In this document: positions 1 through 7,451 of the stretch, one piece after another
Layout of the letters: the number at the start of each line of letters is the position of its first letter
Numbering within the stretch: the first letter of the stretch is position 1
NCBI GenBank assembly: GCA_001464755.1
Contig: LNDR01000411.1
Span: 1 to 64,000, forward strand
Source of the DNA: Rhizobiales bacterium Ga0077524
Lineage (GTDB): Bacteria; Pseudomonadota; Alphaproteobacteria; Rhizobiales; Hyphomicrobiaceae
Direction of reading: 5' to 3'
DNA: 64,000 nt
The notes under the pieces: generated by a model
Databases searched by the model: none
Told to the model about the DNA's origin: nothing
What the model saw: the letters and a program-made list of their open reading frames with translations, nothing else
Made by a program: the position numbers and the translations under genes

Positions 1-92
1 AATCCCCGTTGCGCTCACGCGCCTTAGTCGACACGTCGGGGCGGGTCACCTCATCGGTCCCCCTATCCCCAGCTCTCAGCGGACATGATGGT

Positions 93-818
93 CTAGGCGG
101 TGGGCTTCGGGCTCGCCCGCGACGGTGATCGCGACCGAAACGCGAAGCGTCCGATGACCGACAGAATCTTGATTCCGGCCATGACGGTGCCTTTGATGGT
201 GCCAGACACCTTCGACTGGCCGATGCGGCGGCGATAGCTGACGGGCACCTCGCGGACCCGAAGACCCGCGACGGCCGCGCGGATCTGCATCTCGACCGTC
301 CAACCGTAGTTTCGGTCCGTCATGCCGAGCTGCCGCAGTGCCTTCGCGGAGATCGCCCGGTAGGGGCCGAGATCAGTATAGCTCACCCCCCAGATCAGGC
401 GAATGAGGCAGGTCGCGAGCCAGTTGCCAAAGCGTTGCTGTGGGGTCAGAGAGCCTGCCTCGCGCGCGCCAAGAACCCGCGAGCCGATCACCATGTCCGC
501 GTCGCCCGACGCGATCGGCTGCACAAGCGAAGCCATTTCCGCGGCATGGTCGGAGTAGTCGCCGTCCATGAAGACGACGATGTCGGCATCGCCCACATGA
601 CGCAGCGCCGCCAGGCAAGCGGCACCATAGCCACGCTCGGGCTCAGCGACGACAATGGCGCCATGCGCCCGGGCCACATCGGCGGTCCGATCGGTAGAGC
701 CATTGTCGGAAACGACCGTCAAGTCCACGAGTGGCGGCAGGTCCGCCAGGACACGGCCAATCGCCCGCTCCTCGTTGAGTGCAGGAATGACGACGGCGAT
801 ACGGCGTCCCAAGTGCAT
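93..818 (-). CDS. Family 2 glycosyltransferase, dolichol-phosphate-mannose synthase-like
   Basis: This 241-residue GT-A protein probably transfers a sugar from a nucleotide donor to a lipid or polyprenyl-phosphate acceptor on the cytoplasmic face of the membrane. The N-terminus has the family opening (VVIPALNEE), then a nucleotide-binding DNGSTD segment near residue 40 and the metal-binding FMDGDYSD near residue 85. The C-terminal part, with the GQSKVSG motif, resembles the polyprenyl-phosphate mannose/glucose synthase group. No transmembrane tail is evident, only a basic Ser/Arg-rich end. The ATG at 818 has a modest upstream TAAGGT. The gene diverges from the RimB-RimK fusion, so the two share a promoter region of about 250 bases. 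The family is clear, but donor and acceptor cannot be read from sequence. Confidence 0.88.
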   Translation of the reverse strand: MHLGRRIAVVIPALNEERAIGRVLADLPPLVDLTVVSDNGSTDRTADVARAHGAIVVAEPERGYGAACLAALRHVGDADIVVFMDGDYSDHAAEMASLVQPIASGDADMVIGSRVLGAREAGSLTPQQRFGNWLATCLIRLIWGVSYTDLGPYRAISAKALRQLGMTDRNYGWTVEMQIRAAVAGLRVREVPVSYRRRIGQSKVSGTIKGTVMAGIKILSVIGRFAFRSRSPSRASPKPTA

Positions 819-1075
819 GTCGTTACCTTACTCGCTCAGCGGTCGGACAGAACGGCTCCGATAGCACGTCCCAGTGGCGAAAAGCATGCCGCCTCGCGGG
901 CTCGTGATCGACTTCGCGCATCTCACTGCCCGCGCAAGTCGTGGCTGGAACCGTGTCGCCCGCCTCGCATTGCCCAACCTTCGCGGCGGCTTCGCGTTGC
1001 GGCCCCTGCGCGCGTGCGATAACTGTTTTCAGCGGCGTCCCGAGTCGCATATCTCGCCAAGGAGCTTGTCCGGTC

Positions 1076-2347
1076 GTGCAAGACCCATTCGTGCTGGGCT
1101 GGGAGGAGTGGCTGGCCTTGCCGGACCTCGGGCTGCCCGCCATCAAGGCAAAGATCGACACGGGAGCCCGCACGTCTGCCATTGCCGCAAGCGCGGTGGA
1201 GGAGATCGGCACGCCCGAGCTCCCACGGGTTCGCTTCGTCGTTCGCCCCATTCCTGGCCGGGACGACGTCGAGGTGACGTGCCTTGCCGATGTCATCGAC
1301 CAGCGCGAGGTTACGAGCTCAAACGGCGAAACCGAGCGGCGCTACGTGATCCGCACCCTGGCGCGCATGGGCGAACGCGAGTGGCCGATCGACATCACGC
1401 TCGCCAACCGCAACACCATGGCCTACCGCATGCTGCTCGGCCGCCAGGCGGTGAAGGACGACATGTTCGTCGATCCCGCCACCTCGTTCCGACAGCCGCA
1501 GCTCAATTACCGCGCTTACGGGTCGGCAGTGCGCAGCGAGCCGGTCAAGCGGGCCCTCACCATAGCGCTTCTGTCGCGGCGGCCGGAGAATGCCTCGAAT
1601 AGGCGCCTCGTGCGCCTCGCCGAGCAGCGTGGCCATGCCATGCCGATCATCGACCGCCGACGGCTCTCGCTCTACATAGCGGCGGCAGAGCCGGCGATCC
1701 TGGTCAACGGGCTGCCGCTCGAGCCGATCGACGCCGTGATCTTTCGCGCCGGCAAATCGCCGAGCCACTTCTCGCTCGCTATCGTGCGCCAGATGGAGAT
1801 CCTCGGCACGCTGGCCCTGAATCAGGCAGATGCGCTGGCGAAAGCCGGCGATGCGATCGTTTTGCGCCAACTGCTCGCGGGCGCCGGAATCGCGGTACCG
1901 GAGGTGGCGGTCAACCCTAAGGATATGTCGAGAGCGGCCGGCGGCGTCGAGCATGTCCTGGCCGATAGCCTCGGCGCCCTCGGCGCGGGACCGGTTCTAC
2001 GCTTCGCGGTGGTCGGCGGGCGGGCGCTCGGCGCCATCGAGCGGGCCGCCGTCACGGCGCTCGACCAGAGCCCGGAGTGGCAAACAACCGAATACACGAG
2101 CAGCCAGCTTGCCGCCGGCCGCAAGCTCGCCGAGAAGGCAGCACGCACCGTCGGGCTCGGCCTTGCAGCGGTCGACGTCACGCTCTCGCGCGCGGGTCCG
2201 CTGGTCATCGACATGACGGCCAACGTCTCGCTCTCCCAGTTCGAGCGGCTGACTGGTGTCTCGCTGGCGGAAGCCGTAATCGTGCACATCGAGCGGACGG
2301 TCGAGGCAAGGGCGCTGCTTAAAGCGCGCGCGGCCGAGGAACGCTGA
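1076..2347 (+). CDS. RimB-like (DTGA) domain fused to a shortened RimK-type ATP-grasp domain
   Basis: The start is taken as GTG 1076, preceded by AAGGAG, rather than the upstream GTG used by the ORF track. The product is 423 residues. Residues 1-140 resemble the RimB/ATP-dependent zinc protease family, a retropepsin-like fold, with the aspartyl motif DTGARTSA at 28-35. Residues from about 155 match RimK, the ribosomal protein S6 glutamate ligase family: the N-terminal LLSRR and RGH segments, RQMEILG, and a C-terminal GLAAVDV plus VIDMTANVS. The central ATP-binding region of RimK (K-x-x-x-G-x-x-G-x-G-V to the QE hinge, about 45 residues) is missing, with no frameshift at that point. The RimK FRSN segment is also absent. 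The protease-like half looks intact while the ligase half looks non-catalytic. Fusions of the two families are known; the loss is from my recollection of E. coli RimK. Confidence 0.8.
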   Translation: MQDPFVLGWEEWLALPDLGLPAIKAKIDTGARTSAIAASAVEEIGTPELPRVRFVVRPIPGRDDVEVTCLADVIDQREVTSSNGETERRYVIRTLARMGEREWPIDITLANRNTMAYRMLLGRQAVKDDMFVDPATSFRQPQLNYRAYGSAVRSEPVKRALTIALLSRRPENASNRRLVRLAEQRGHAMPIIDRRRLSLYIAAAEPAILVNGLPLEPIDAVIFRAGKSPSHFSLAIVRQMEILGTLALNQADALAKAGDAIVLRQLLAGAGIAVPEVAVNPKDMSRAAGGVEHVLADSLGALGAGPVLRFAVVGGRALGAIERAAVTALDQSPEWQTTEYTSSQLAAGRKLAEKAARTVGLGLAAVDVTLSRAGPLVIDMTANVSLSQFERLTGVSLAEAVIVHIERTVEARALLKARAAEER

Positions 2348-2613
2348 TCGCCTCGTCCGAAAGATCGAACTGGCAACCGCGGCAAACGCGTCTTCCCCTG
2401 CAAGCCACCGCCGCTGGATGCCCGGATCTGCGGGTGCGACCCAAAGCAGGGCGCCAGCTCGCAGGCATGAGCTGGAAGGCCCAGCGCAACCAGTAACGAC
2501 TGCATCGTCACATACGCATTTATCGCATGCGCAGAACGGATCTGCGAGATTTCGAAATGGCCGCGGAAATTCAAAAGTGGGATTTTACCCGACCATTCTA
2601 GCGCGCATAGATA

Positions 2614-2832
2614 TCAGGCAGGGATCCCATTGCGCCGACGAGCCAGCCAGGCGTCCCGCTCGCGCGCGAGATCTATAGAACGATTAGGCTCGGCACTGGG
2701 TTTATCGGGTTGTTGCCGTGTGGCCATGGCCTCTTGTTGCTCGCGGATTGCCTTGCGAATGGCGATGTGAAGTGTGGCGTGAAGGTCTTGCAGTTCGAGG
2801 AGGCTGAGTTCGCTGAGCTGCTTATCGTTCAT
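2614..2832 (-). CDS. Small charged hypothetical protein (72 aa)
   Basis: The ATG at 2832 gives 72 residues. The first half is Leu-rich and amphipathic (LSELSLLELQDLHATLHIAIRK), suggesting a short coiled coil like the N-terminus of H-NS-type or other small dimerising proteins. The second half is charged and ends in DLARERDAWLARRRNGIPA. I do not recognise a named family. The ATG overlaps the stop of a possible upstream small ORF as ATGA, the usual arrangement for translational coupling. The upstream Shine-Dalgarno is weak (ACAGGT), which fits coupled translation. Confidence 0.45.
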   Translation of the reverse strand: MNDKQLSELSLLELQDLHATLHIAIRKAIREQQEAMATRQQPDKPSAEPNRSIDLARERDAWLARRRNGIPA

Positions 2833-2960
2833 GCTGGGCTGACCTGTTGAGTCCGAAGAGTCTCGCCTGTCGAGTCGCAAAGAAAATGTAGCACGGCTTT
2901 GTAACGGGATGGGAGCGCTGTGGCGAAGTTGTGGAGATCGTCAGGGATAAGACTTGACAT
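2829..2960 (-). CDS. Possible 43-aa small ORF coupled to the downstream small protein
   Basis: From ATG 2960 the frame encodes 43 residues (starting MSSLIPDDLHNFATALPSRY) and stops at 2829-2831, overlapping the next ATG as ATGA. It is the 3' end of a longer 153-codon open frame in the ORF track (to 3290), whose upper part has irregular composition. The C-terminal stretch reads like protein, but I recognise no family. Support is limited to the overlap and the open frame. Confidence 0.25.
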   Translation of the reverse strand: MSSLIPDDLHNFATALPSRYKAVLHFLCDSTGETLRTQQVSPA

Positions 2961-3461
2961 AAGGTTGATCACTTTGTTGTCGATAAATTCGGCGACGATA
3001 GCAGGTGCGCATGTCAACTTGTCAGAGGCGCCATCGTCTGCGGGTGAACAGTGACAAGCGATGTTCCTGCAAGACGGATGAGCTACCAGTTCCCGATCGT
3101 CACGACATCGTGATCCAAAGCTGCCGTACAGATGAACAGCTCCCTGAGCTATCGGGGCGCCCCTCTTCAGTAGAATTGCGTTAGTAGGTATACTAATCGC
3201 AAATTCAGGCGTTTTCTTTACAAGCAGAGAAAGAAATTTGCAAGAAGTAGCGCCTTCTCCGGACTGGGTCTTGCTGCCATAACTTGGCACGCGAATTGCT
3301 TTTTTTGGTTGTTCGGCTGGCTGTTGGAACCGGCATCAATGCCAAAGGCCATGGTCAAGGGCCAAGGTGATTAACGATCTCGTGCGCCGCTTCTCTCGCT
3401 GACGCTCGCGCGTTGGTATCATCCGCGGCGATGTTTTGCAGGACATTCCAAGTAAGGTGAG
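2833..3461. other. Lower-GC intergenic stretch
   Basis: About 630 bases separate the 72-aa gene from the HAD-membrane gene. Apart from the possible small ORF at 2829-2960, I see no convincing gene. Part of it (about 3140-3260) is visibly more AT-rich than the rest of the window. It contains the inverted repeat listed separately and, near its end, the promoter region of the HAD-membrane gene. Confidence 0.6.
3174..3206. repeat. Imperfect inverted repeat in AT-rich DNA
   Basis: The core is TTAGTA-GGTA-TACTAA, flanked by TTGCG on the left and CGCAA on the right. The outer bases AA and TTC continue the dyad with single-base bulges, so about 14 positions pair on each side of a 4-base loop. There is no T-run on either side, so a simple terminator is unlikely. 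The shape fits an operator for a dimeric regulator or a small transcribed hairpin. Confidence 0.55.
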
Positions 3462-5036
3462 ATGACGTTGTCGAGCATCTTAAAAGCTGACTCCATGAGT
3501 GTCGTCGGTTCAGCCCCTCTCCCCGGGGATATCTCGAGCGTGACCGAGACGCCCGACGTCACGCCGACACCAGACACACTGCGGTTGGTGCAGGATCATG
3601 CCGGGCCCGTCATCGTCGACTTTGACGAGACGCTCTATCTGAGGAACAGCACAGAGGACTTCATCGACGCTGCGGCTCCCGGTCTTTTGGGGCGCCTTGT
3701 GTTTGCCGTGCTCGAGGTGTTACGGCCATGGTGTTTGCTTGGCGGCGTCAAGACACGGGATGCTTGGCGTATCCGCGTCGCATCCATGTTTCCCTTCGCA
3801 GCTAGCCGCTGGCACGAACGCGCACAGCAACTCGGCGCAGCAGAGATCAATCAACCGATCCGCCAGTTGCTCGAGAGCCGAAGGGACGCCGTTATCGCGA
3901 CTCTAGGCTTCGAGCCGGTGGTCAAGCCGTTGCTCAAAGCCATGGGCCTCGGCGAGCATCGTCTCGTCGCCTGCAAGATGGGGAGCTTCCGGGATCGCAA
4001 CGCAGGGAAGCTGGCCCTCGTAAGCACCGCGATTGGCGAGGATGCGGTGCAACGCTCCGCAGTCCTGACCGATTCGGTCGACGACCAGGACATCCTTGAT
4101 TCATGCGCGCGCCCATTATTGGTCAAGTGGCCCGCAGCGCGTTTCGTTCCGGCACAGCGCGGGACGTACCTGCCCCTGGAGTACACACATCGCATCAAGC
4201 GGCCGGGATTGGGCTTCGTACAGCGCGCGATCCTAGGTGACGACTACATGGTTTGGGTGATCGCATCGATCGTCATCGCGGCGGCGCCGCTATCGCATGC
4301 CATCGGCCTTTTACTCCTGATCTTGTCTTTCTGGACCATCTACGAGCTTGGCTACGTTGACAACGACCGCATGGGCGAGCGCTACGAGGCCAATCCCACT
4401 CTGACGGCGGAATATCATCGCGAACCGGTCGCAACGTCGTTTTCACAGGCATGGATATGGGCACTGGGACTCGGCGCTGCCGGAGTTGCGGTGCTCGAGC
4501 GCGAACTCACGCCTTGGCTCACTGGTTTCGCGGCATGGACGGCGGCGCTGGTCGGCACTTATGCCGTCTACCTGCTTTACAACAGGGTCGATAAGAGTTC
4601 TCGCATCTGGCTTTACGGCCTTCTTCAGCTGGCACGCGCCGGCTCACTTCTGGTCGTTGTGCCGGTCACCAGCTTCGGTGCGATCGCGTTGGCGGCACAC
4701 GCCCTTTCACGCTGGTTCCTCTACTTCCTCTATCGCGTCACCAAACGCGACTGGCCGCTCGAGGTGCCGGCCAACGTGGTCAGGCTGTTCACGTTCGTTC
4801 TTCTCGCTGCCCCGCTGGCCCTCGGGGTGACGCCACCGGTCGACCAGGCCGCGGTGCTCACTGCAGTGATCGTACTTGTATGGTTCACCCTGCGCGCCGG
4901 GCCCCGCCTGATCCAGCTTTTCAGGAATGCCCACCTCATTACCTCAATCAAATCCGATGGGCAGGCATTGACGCGTTGCACCACAGTTGCCTCAACCAAA
5001 ACCGATCAGCACGCGACGCGTTCGGCCCACCACTGA
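3462..5036 (+). CDS. HAD-like phosphatase domain fused to a polytopic membrane domain
   Basis: This 524-residue protein starts at an ATG with AAGGTGAG just upstream. Residues 45-230 form a HAD-superfamily hydrolase with motif I DFDETL (nucleophile Asp53, acid/base Asp55), a conserved-looking lysine region near KMGSFRDRNAGK, and a late acidic motif TDSVDDQD. From about residue 262 to 490 there are roughly seven hydrophobic segments. The first is followed by ELGYVDNDRMGERYEANPTLT, an acidic and polar loop recalling the N-x-x-x-D motifs of UbiA-like prenyltransferases, though not a clean match. HAD-UbiA fusions are known in polyprenyl-phosphate sugar pathways. I infer a lipid-linked phosphate substrate but cannot name it. 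The gene appears monocistronic. Confidence 0.7.
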   Translation: MTLSSILKADSMSVVGSAPLPGDISSVTETPDVTPTPDTLRLVQDHAGPVIVDFDETLYLRNSTEDFIDAAAPGLLGRLVFAVLEVLRPWCLLGGVKTRDAWRIRVASMFPFAASRWHERAQQLGAAEINQPIRQLLESRRDAVIATLGFEPVVKPLLKAMGLGEHRLVACKMGSFRDRNAGKLALVSTAIGEDAVQRSAVLTDSVDDQDILDSCARPLLVKWPAARFVPAQRGTYLPLEYTHRIKRPGLGFVQRAILGDDYMVWVIASIVIAAAPLSHAIGLLLLILSFWTIYELGYVDNDRMGERYEANPTLTAEYHREPVATSFSQAWIWALGLGAAGVAVLERELTPWLTGFAAWTAALVGTYAVYLLYNRVDKSSRIWLYGLLQLARAGSLLVVVPVTSFGAIALAAHALSRWFLYFLYRVTKRDWPLEVPANVVRLFTFVLLAAPLALGVTPPVDQAAVLTAVIVLVWFTLRAGPRLIQLFRNAHLITSIKSDGQALTRCTTVASTKTDQHATRSAHH

Positions 5037-5112
5037 AAACGGTCCATTGGTAGGCAGCGGCGCGACGCGTCCAGGCTGGAACCGCACCCATAAGAGCGCG
5101 ACAAGCCCACGA

Positions 5113-6546
5113 TCAGGCAACCGTCGGCGGCGTGCGATCATGCCAATCCGTTAGCCTCTGGTAGGCGTCGGCAACCTTGAGGACCCGAGCTTCCGCAAAT
5201 GGTCGGCCCTGGATCATGAGGCCAATCGGCAAGCCGTTGCGATCGAAGCCGCAGGGCACGCTGATCGACGGTAGCCCGAGATAGTTGATTGGTCGCGTAT
5301 TGCTGGAGACGGCGTTGAAGGCGTCGATGGCACTCGGACCCGATCGGTCGATATCGGTCTCGCGCAGCGTCGGGACGGCTTTCCGTAGCCCGGGAGCGAT
5401 GAACACATCCACTTTGCTGAAGACCTCAGCCGCGAACGCCTTCAGGATCGGTCCGCGTCGGGACAGTGCTTCCACGTAGTACGCTGCCGGGATCGCCAAG
5501 CCGCCATAGATGCGCGCCGAAAGGTGGACCGCGTAGTCGCCGGCCCGCTCGCGCATCCATTGGCCATGAATGGCACCCGCCTCGGAGCGCGACACGATCG
5601 ACCCGTAGGTCGAGACGGCCGCCATATGGGGAAGCGCCACGTCGACGACCTCCGCACCAGCCTCTCGCAGAACGGCTGCGGCGTTGTGAATGGCCGCCAC
5701 GATCTCGCTGTCGGCATCGTCGAAGAAGTAGGTCGTCGGAACGCCAACACGAAGGCCTTTGATTTTGCCATCGAGCGCCTTCTCGTAGTCGGGGACCGGC
5801 TCGCGCGCCGACGTAGGATCACTCGGATCGTGGCCCGCGATCGCACCGAGGAGGCGGGCGCAATCGCGAGCCGTGCGCGCGAGCGGGCCGACGTTGTCTG
5901 CCGAGAACGAGAGCGGCATGGCGCCGTAGCGCGAGACCCGGGTTTGCGTCGGCTTGATCCCGCTCACGCCGCACATAGCCGCCGGCAGACGGATCGAGCC
6001 ACCCGTGTCGGAGCCTAGCGCACCATATGTAAAGCGGGCGGCCACGGCGGCACCCGAGCCAGACGACGATCCGCCGGGGCAATAGTCGAGCCCCCACGGA
6101 TTATGGCAATCGCCGAAGTGCGCGTTGTGACCGGTCGGATTCTGGGCAAACTCGGCCATATTGAGCGACGCCACCGTGACGGCACCTGCAGCCTCGAGGC
6201 GTGCGACGGCCGTCGACGTATATGTCGGGACGAAGTTGGCGCGGATCTTGGAGCCGGCAGTGCAGGTCTTTCCGGCACGGTAGTACATATCCTTGTGGGC
6301 GAGCGGGACCCCGTGCAGGGGTCCCAGCAGACGGCCGGCGTTGCGCAGCCGGTCGAGCCCTTCGGCAGCCTCGAGCGCGGCTTCGGCGTCGAGGCTGATC
6401 AGAGAGTTCACCGGAGCGTCTTTGGTCTTGAATGCGGCGATGCTGGCCTCGGTCAACGCAACAGAGGTGAGTTCACCTTTGCGAATGGCCTCTGCCGCTT
6501 CAACAAGAGAGAGATGCAGCGGTTTGGCTGTGGCGGTGCGTTGCAT
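5113..6546 (-). CDS. Amidase signature family hydrolase (AtzE/GatA-like)
   Basis: The start is ATG 6546, with AAGGAG upstream; the ORF track extension is not supported. The 477-residue product has the full amidase-signature Ser-cisSer-Lys triad: Lys85 in LAHKDMYY, the Ser-rich GGSSSGSG loop near 160 and Ser184 in GSDTGGSIR. Spacing matches the family (about 75 and 24 residues). It hydrolyses an amide or ureide bond in the cytoplasm. The gene directly upstream encodes an AtzG/DUF4089-like small protein, the same arrangement as the AtzG-AtzE amidohydrolase pair of cyanuric acid/biuret breakdown. That context favours an AtzE-like complex over GatA, but the substrate is not determined. Confidence 0.9.
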   Translation of the reverse strand: MQRTATAKPLHLSLVEAAEAIRKGELTSVALTEASIAAFKTKDAPVNSLISLDAEAALEAAEGLDRLRNAGRLLGPLHGVPLAHKDMYYRAGKTCTAGSKIRANFVPTYTSTAVARLEAAGAVTVASLNMAEFAQNPTGHNAHFGDCHNPWGLDYCPGGSSSGSGAAVAARFTYGALGSDTGGSIRLPAAMCGVSGIKPTQTRVSRYGAMPLSFSADNVGPLARTARDCARLLGAIAGHDPSDPTSAREPVPDYEKALDGKIKGLRVGVPTTYFFDDADSEIVAAIHNAAAVLREAGAEVVDVALPHMAAVSTYGSIVSRSEAGAIHGQWMRERAGDYAVHLSARIYGGLAIPAAYYVEALSRRGPILKAFAAEVFSKVDVFIAPGLRKAVPTLRETDIDRSGPSAIDAFNAVSSNTRPINYLGLPSISVPCGFDRNGLPIGLMIQGRPFAEARVLKVADAYQRLTDWHDRTPPTVA

Positions 6547-6550
6547 GGCT

Positions 6551-6778
6551 TTACTCCTTCGTCGCTTGGAGAGCCGCCTCGAAGCTCGACGGCTCATCCT
6601 CAAAGACAAGGGTTCCGCGCAGAGCCTCGAAACCTTCGATGACAGACGCAAGCTGAGCCGCCATGGCGCCGGCAGCTTCGTTCGGCAAGGCGACCGCCGA
6701 CCAGGTCAGCACCTGTTTCTCGATCTGATCTGCAAGCGGATCGGGCATTTCAAGCACTCCTGTCATGACGTTGGCCAA
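6551..6778 (-). CDS. AtzG-like (DUF4089) small partner of the amidase
   Basis: This 75-residue acidic helical protein ends 4 bases before the amidase start, so the two are certainly co-transcribed and probably translated together. DUF4089/AtzG proteins are structurally like GatC and bind the amidase as a small subunit. The sequence has the family look: an N-terminal hydrophobic helix (PLADQIEKQVLTWSAV), a second helix (MAAQLASVIEGFEALR) and a terminal acidic segment (FEDEPSSFEAAL). The start could be ATG 6778 or one of two in-frame ATGs within the next 10 codons. Confidence 0.75.
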   Translation of the reverse strand: MANVMTGVLEMPDPLADQIEKQVLTWSAVALPNEAAGAMAAQLASVIEGFEALRGTLVFEDEPSSFEAALQATKE

Positions 6779-7080
6779 GTCGTGTCAATGGATCTCCAGA
6801 CTAGGCGTGCGCTGGCGCGGACTGCAATGGACGCAAGGTGTGGAAACTCGTGCGGCGTTGCCCAAAACGGCGACAGCACGGATTGGTGCCTTGGCTGACG
6901 GCTGCGCGAAATGTCGAACTCGGGGTTGCCTCTCGCTATCGCGGAAATCGTCGAGAACACGCTGCCGGAGACACGGGAGCACACGGAGCTTCACAAGCAC
7001 CCCAACGACTATCCGCTTCGCAATCACCTGCTGATGTTCTTCGTCACGCGCTCCCGCGAGCTTGCTGGGGCTGAGGAGGA
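6779..7080. other. Intergenic region upstream of the amidase operon, with an unassigned 58-codon frame
   Basis: A short plus-strand frame from ATG 6911 to TGA 7087 encodes 58 residues (through EIVENTLPETREH and ending ELAGAEEEC). Its last residues (AGAEEE) match the stretch that normally precedes the catalytic half of cyanate lyase, but the rest does not resemble the cyanate lyase helix-turn-helix domain. I see no other gene. The minus-strand promoter of the amidase operon should lie near 6780-6880. Confidence 0.4.
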
Positions 7081-7370
7081 ATGCTGAACGAAGTGCTTAT
7101 GCGTGGCGGTGGAACGTCGATGCCGCCAACCGATCCGTCGATTTATCGCCTTTACGAGTTGGTGCTGGTGAATGGTTCGGCCTGGAATGCACTGATCGAG
7201 GGGGAGTTCGGCGACGGAATTATGCCTGCGAGCGATTTTGACATGCCGATGAAGCGCCAACCGAACGAGAAAGGCGACCGGATCAAACTCACGACGACCG
7301 GCAAGTTCTGCCGTCCAAGTATTACGACAACGAGCAGGGTGAGCCGGCCTATGGCTTCAAGGAAGCGTAA
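7081..7370 (+). pseudogene. cynS: Cyanate lyase (cynS) remnant, C-terminal catalytic domain only
   Basis: Cyanate lyase (cyanase) converts cyanate and bicarbonate to ammonia and CO2. The frame from ATG 7081 reads like the second half of CynS (MLNEVLMRG, PPTDPSIYRLYELVLVNG, EFGDGIMP). It shifts near TTTGK at about 7303: the next frame continues PSKYYDNEQGEPAYGFKEA and ends at TAA 7370, the normal CynS C-terminus. A second shift lies at 7080, where AGAEEE is in another frame. The N-terminal DNA-binding-like domain is absent. Catalytic Arg and Glu (YRLYE) remain, but the segment holding the catalytic Ser (IISAI in E. coli) reads IMPAS. I conclude it is a decayed gene. Confidence 0.82.
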
Positions 7371-7451
7371 GGCGTCACGACTCTGCGCCGGATCGAGATG
7401 TCGAGGCTCGGAGCTTCTGCGCGGAACTTCGAATTGTGGGCATGTGATCAA

